Source: Rhodospirillales bacterium (lineage in GTDB: Bacteria; Pseudomonadota; Alphaproteobacteria; Rhodospirillales; Magnetospirillaceae). Taken from it: a stretch of 8,041 nt of DNA. A program made the position numbers and the translations under genes. Where the stretch lies: the NCBI GenBank assembly GCA_030040955.1, contig JASHSH010000318.1, positions 1 to 8,041 on the forward strand, read 5' to 3'. Below the pieces are notes generated by a model that was not told the DNA's origin, ran no database searches, and saw only the letters and a list, made by a program, of their open reading frames with translations. Each line of letters opens with the position of its first letter. Position 1 is the first letter of the stretch. This document shows, one piece after another, positions 6,364 to 8,041 of this stretch.

Positions 6364-7656
6364 TCAGCTCCGATAGATGGGAAAACGACGGCACAGATCG
6401 ACGACTTGGCGGCGCACGAAGGTCTCGGCGGCCGAATTGTCGTCGGGCTTCGCCGCCAGCCCCTCCAGCACCTGATCGATCCATTCGCCGATCTGGCGGA
6501 ATTCCTCGGCCCCGAAGCCGCGGGTGGTCCCGGCCGGCGAACCCAGCCGGACGCCGGAGGTGATCGTCGGCTTTTCGGGGTCGAACGGAATCCCGTTCTT
6601 GTTGCAGGTCATGCCGGCGCGTTCGAGGCTCGCCTCGGCCAGCTTGCCGGTGACCTTCTTCGGGCGCAGATCGACCAGCATCAGATGCGTGTCGGTCCCG
6701 CCCGAGACGATGTCGAGCCCGCGCGCCATCAGCGCGTCCGCGAGCACGGCGGCGTTGTCCTTCACCGCCTTGGCATAGGCGCGGAACTCCGGGCGCAGCG
6801 CCTCGCCGAGGGCCACCGCCTTGGCGGCGATCACATGCATCAGCGGCCCGCCCTGCAGGCCGGGGAAGATCGCCGAGTTGATCTTCTTCCCCAGCTCCAG
6901 GTCGTTGGTCAGGATCATGCCGCCGCGCGGGCCGCGCAGCGTCTTGTGCGTGGTGGTGGTCACCACATGAGCGTGCGGCAGCGGGCTCGGATGCACGCCG
7001 CCGGCGACCAGGCCGGCGAAATGCGCCATGTCGACCATCAGAAAGGCGCCGACCTTGTCGGCGATGGCGCGGAAGGCGGCGAAGTCTATAAAGCGCGGAT
7101 AGGCCGAGCCGCCGGCGACGATGACCCTGGGCCTGTGCTCCTTCGCCAGCCGCTCGACCTCGTCGAAATCGATCCGGCAATCCTGCGGACGCACGCCGTA
7201 AGAGACGCATCGGAACCATTTGCCCGACATGTTGACCGGCGAGCCATGGGTCAGGTGGCCGCCGCTGGTCAGCGAGAGGCCCATGAAGGTATCGCCCGGC
7301 TGCATCAGCGCCATGAACGCGGCCTGGTTGGCCTGCGAGCCGGAATGCGCCTGGACATTGGCGAATTCGCACTCGAACAGCTTGCGCGCGCGTTCGATCG
7401 CCAGGTCCTCGGCGATGTCGACGAATTCGCAGCCGCCGTAGTAGCGCCGGCCCGAATAGCCCTCGGCGTATTTGTTGGTGAGCACCGAACCCTGCGCCTC
7501 GAGCACGGCGCGCGAGACGATGTTCTCGGACGCGATCAGTTCGATTTGATCCTGCTCGCGACGCAGCTCATGATCGATCGTCTCGGCGACCTCCGGATCG
7601 ACGGAGGCGATCGGCGCGGAGAAGAAGCGCTGTAGGGTCCCCTGCTCGACGGTCAT
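6364..7656 (-). CDS. glyA: Serine hydroxymethyltransferase
   Basis: GlyA is a cytoplasmic PLP enzyme that transfers the hydroxymethyl group of serine to tetrahydrofolate, giving glycine and 5,10-methylenetetrahydrofolate, the main one-carbon source. The 430-residue product has the family length. Visible motifs are QIELIASENIVS (37-48), NKYAEGYSGRRYYGG (61-75), AHSGSQAN (103-110), MVDMAHFAGLVAGG (207-220), the PLP-lysine motif VVTTTTHKTLRGPRGG (231-246, Lys238), and TITSGVRLGSPAGTTRG near residues 370-390. The ATG at 7656 was chosen because AAAGGGAGA lies 4 nt before it. An upstream in-frame ATG at 7686 (adding MNANAGKGES) overlaps the rpiB stop as ATGA and is a real alternative. The gene follows rpiB closely, and nrdR follows it. 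Confidence 0.97.
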   Translation of the reverse strand: MTVEQGTLQRFFSAPIASVDPEVAETIDHELRREQDQIELIASENIVSRAVLEAQGSVLTNKYAEGYSGRRYYGGCEFVDIAEDLAIERARKLFECEFANVQAHSGSQANQAAFMALMQPGDTFMGLSLTSGGHLTHGSPVNMSGKWFRCVSYGVRPQDCRIDFDEVERLAKEHRPRVIVAGGSAYPRFIDFAAFRAIADKVGAFLMVDMAHFAGLVAGGVHPSPLPHAHVVTTTTHKTLRGPRGGMILTNDLELGKKINSAIFPGLQGGPLMHVIAAKAVALGEALRPEFRAYAKAVKDNAAVLADALMARGLDIVSGGTDTHLMLVDLRPKKVTGKLAEASLERAGMTCNKNGIPFDPEKPTITSGVRLGSPAGTTRGFGAEEFRQIGEWIDQVLEGLAAKPDDNSAAETFVRRQVVDLCRRFPIYRS

Positions 7657-7660
7657 CGAT

Positions 7661-7669
7661 TCTCCCTTT
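7661..7669 (-). promoter_or_regulatory. Shine-Dalgarno deciding the glyA start
   Basis: On the minus strand AAAGGGAGA stands 4 nt before the ATG at 7656. This supports that codon over the in-frame ATG at 7686. If the upstream ATG were used, these bases would encode part of GKGES. Confidence 0.7.
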
Positions 7670-7682
7670 CCGGCGTTGGCGT

Positions 7683-8041
7683 TCATGCGACGGGCACCGC
7701 CATCTTGGCGACACGGCGCGCGTGGCGGCCGCCCTCGAACTGCGCGTCGAGGAAGATGCGCAGGCAATCCTTGGCGATCTCGACGCCCGTGGTGCGCCCG
7801 CCCATCACCAGGACGTTGGCGTCGTTGTGCTGGCGGGCGAGGCGGGCGGTATAGGCGTCGTGCACCAGCGCGGCGCGCACCCAGGGGAAGCGGTTCGCGG
7901 CCATCGTCATGCCGATCCCGGTTCCGCACATCAGCAGCCCGATCCCGGCGCGCCCGTCGCGCAGCGCGTCCGCGACCGCCTTGGCGAAATCCGGATAGTC
8001 GACCGAGGCGAGTGAGTCGGTGCCCAGGTCGAGCACTTCGT
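7683..8041 (-). CDS. rpiB: Ribose-5-phosphate isomerase B (5' end outside window)
   Basis: RpiB interconverts ribose 5-phosphate and ribulose 5-phosphate in the pentose phosphate pathway. The frame runs off the right edge. The GTG at 8036 is an internal Val in EVLDLGTDS, not the start, because the first strand with the conserved SDHAG-like motif is missing (roughly 28 residues). The visible part has the family core: SVDYPDFA, LMCGTGIGMTMAANR with the catalytic Cys, ARQHNDANVLVMGGR with the active-site His, and EGGRHARRV near the end. The ORF closes with TGA at 7683. That stop overlaps a possible upstream glyA ATG by ATGA, while the preferred glyA start is 26 nt away. Its product ribulose 5-phosphate is the substrate of the RibB encoded downstream. 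Confidence 0.95.
   Translation of the reverse strand, partial: EVLDLGTDSLASVDYPDFAKAVADALRDGRAGIGLLMCGTGIGMTMAANRFPWVRAALVHDAYTARLARQHNDANVLVMGGRTTGVEIAKDCLRIFLDAQFEGGRHARRVAKMAVPVA

Noticed and set aside
5741..7372. A 543-codon minus-strand frame covering parts of glyA, nrdR and ribE
   Set aside because: It lies out of frame with three genuine genes and spans their boundaries.
6406..7635. A 409-codon open frame on the plus strand
   Set aside because: It is the mirror of glyA, which is certain from its PLP-lysine motif and length.
8034..8036. GTG as the start codon of rpiB
   Set aside because: The frame is open to the window edge, and the conserved N-terminal strand of the family is missing, so this is an internal Val codon.

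Overview
The window is chromosomal, housekeeping DNA from a high-GC alphaproteobacterium. The evidence is the gene order (rpiB-glyA-nrdR-rib genes-nusB-thiL), an alphaproteobacterial-type NrdR and serine hydroxymethyltransferase, and a K+-insensitive-type proton pyrophosphatase. I cannot fix the order or family from sequence alone. Sphingomonadales-, Rhodospirillales- and Rhizobiales-like arrangements are all compatible. I see no mobile element, phage gene, CRISPR array, tRNA or rRNA.

All nine genes lie on the minus strand, so transcription runs from the right edge to the left. In that order they are: rpiB (cut at its 5' end by the window edge), glyA, nrdR, ribE (riboflavin synthase), a RibB fused to a degenerate RibA-like domain (RibBX type), ribH, nusB, thiL, a small membrane-anchored FliL-like protein, and hppA (cut at its 3' end by the left edge). 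From rpiB to the FliL-like gene every junction is an overlap or a gap of about 50 nt or less, so these nine genes look like one transcription unit with extensive translational coupling (one GTGA, two or three ATGA overlaps, and a 14-nt overlap). The only larger gap is 132 nt, before hppA, which has its own strong Shine-Dalgarno sequence.

The cluster joins pentose phosphate, one-carbon and cofactor metabolism. RpiB interconverts ribulose 5-phosphate and ribose 5-phosphate. RibB uses ribulose 5-phosphate to make the four-carbon unit of riboflavin, RibH condenses it into lumazine, and RibE makes riboflavin. GlyA supplies one-carbon units, NrdR represses ribonucleotide reductase genes, NusB acts in antitermination of rRNA transcription, and ThiL makes thiamine diphosphate. 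HppA is a membrane pump driven by pyrophosphate.

I found no clearly new system. The points most worth a second look are: (1) the locus lacks the whole GTP-derived branch of riboflavin synthesis, with no ribD in its usual place after nrdR and a RibA-like domain without its zinc cysteines; (2) a phenylalanine in ribH where a lysine is usual; (3) the uncharacterised FliL-like protein between thiL and hppA; (4) competing start sites for glyA; and (5) a perfect 16-nt palindrome directly after the glyA stop.
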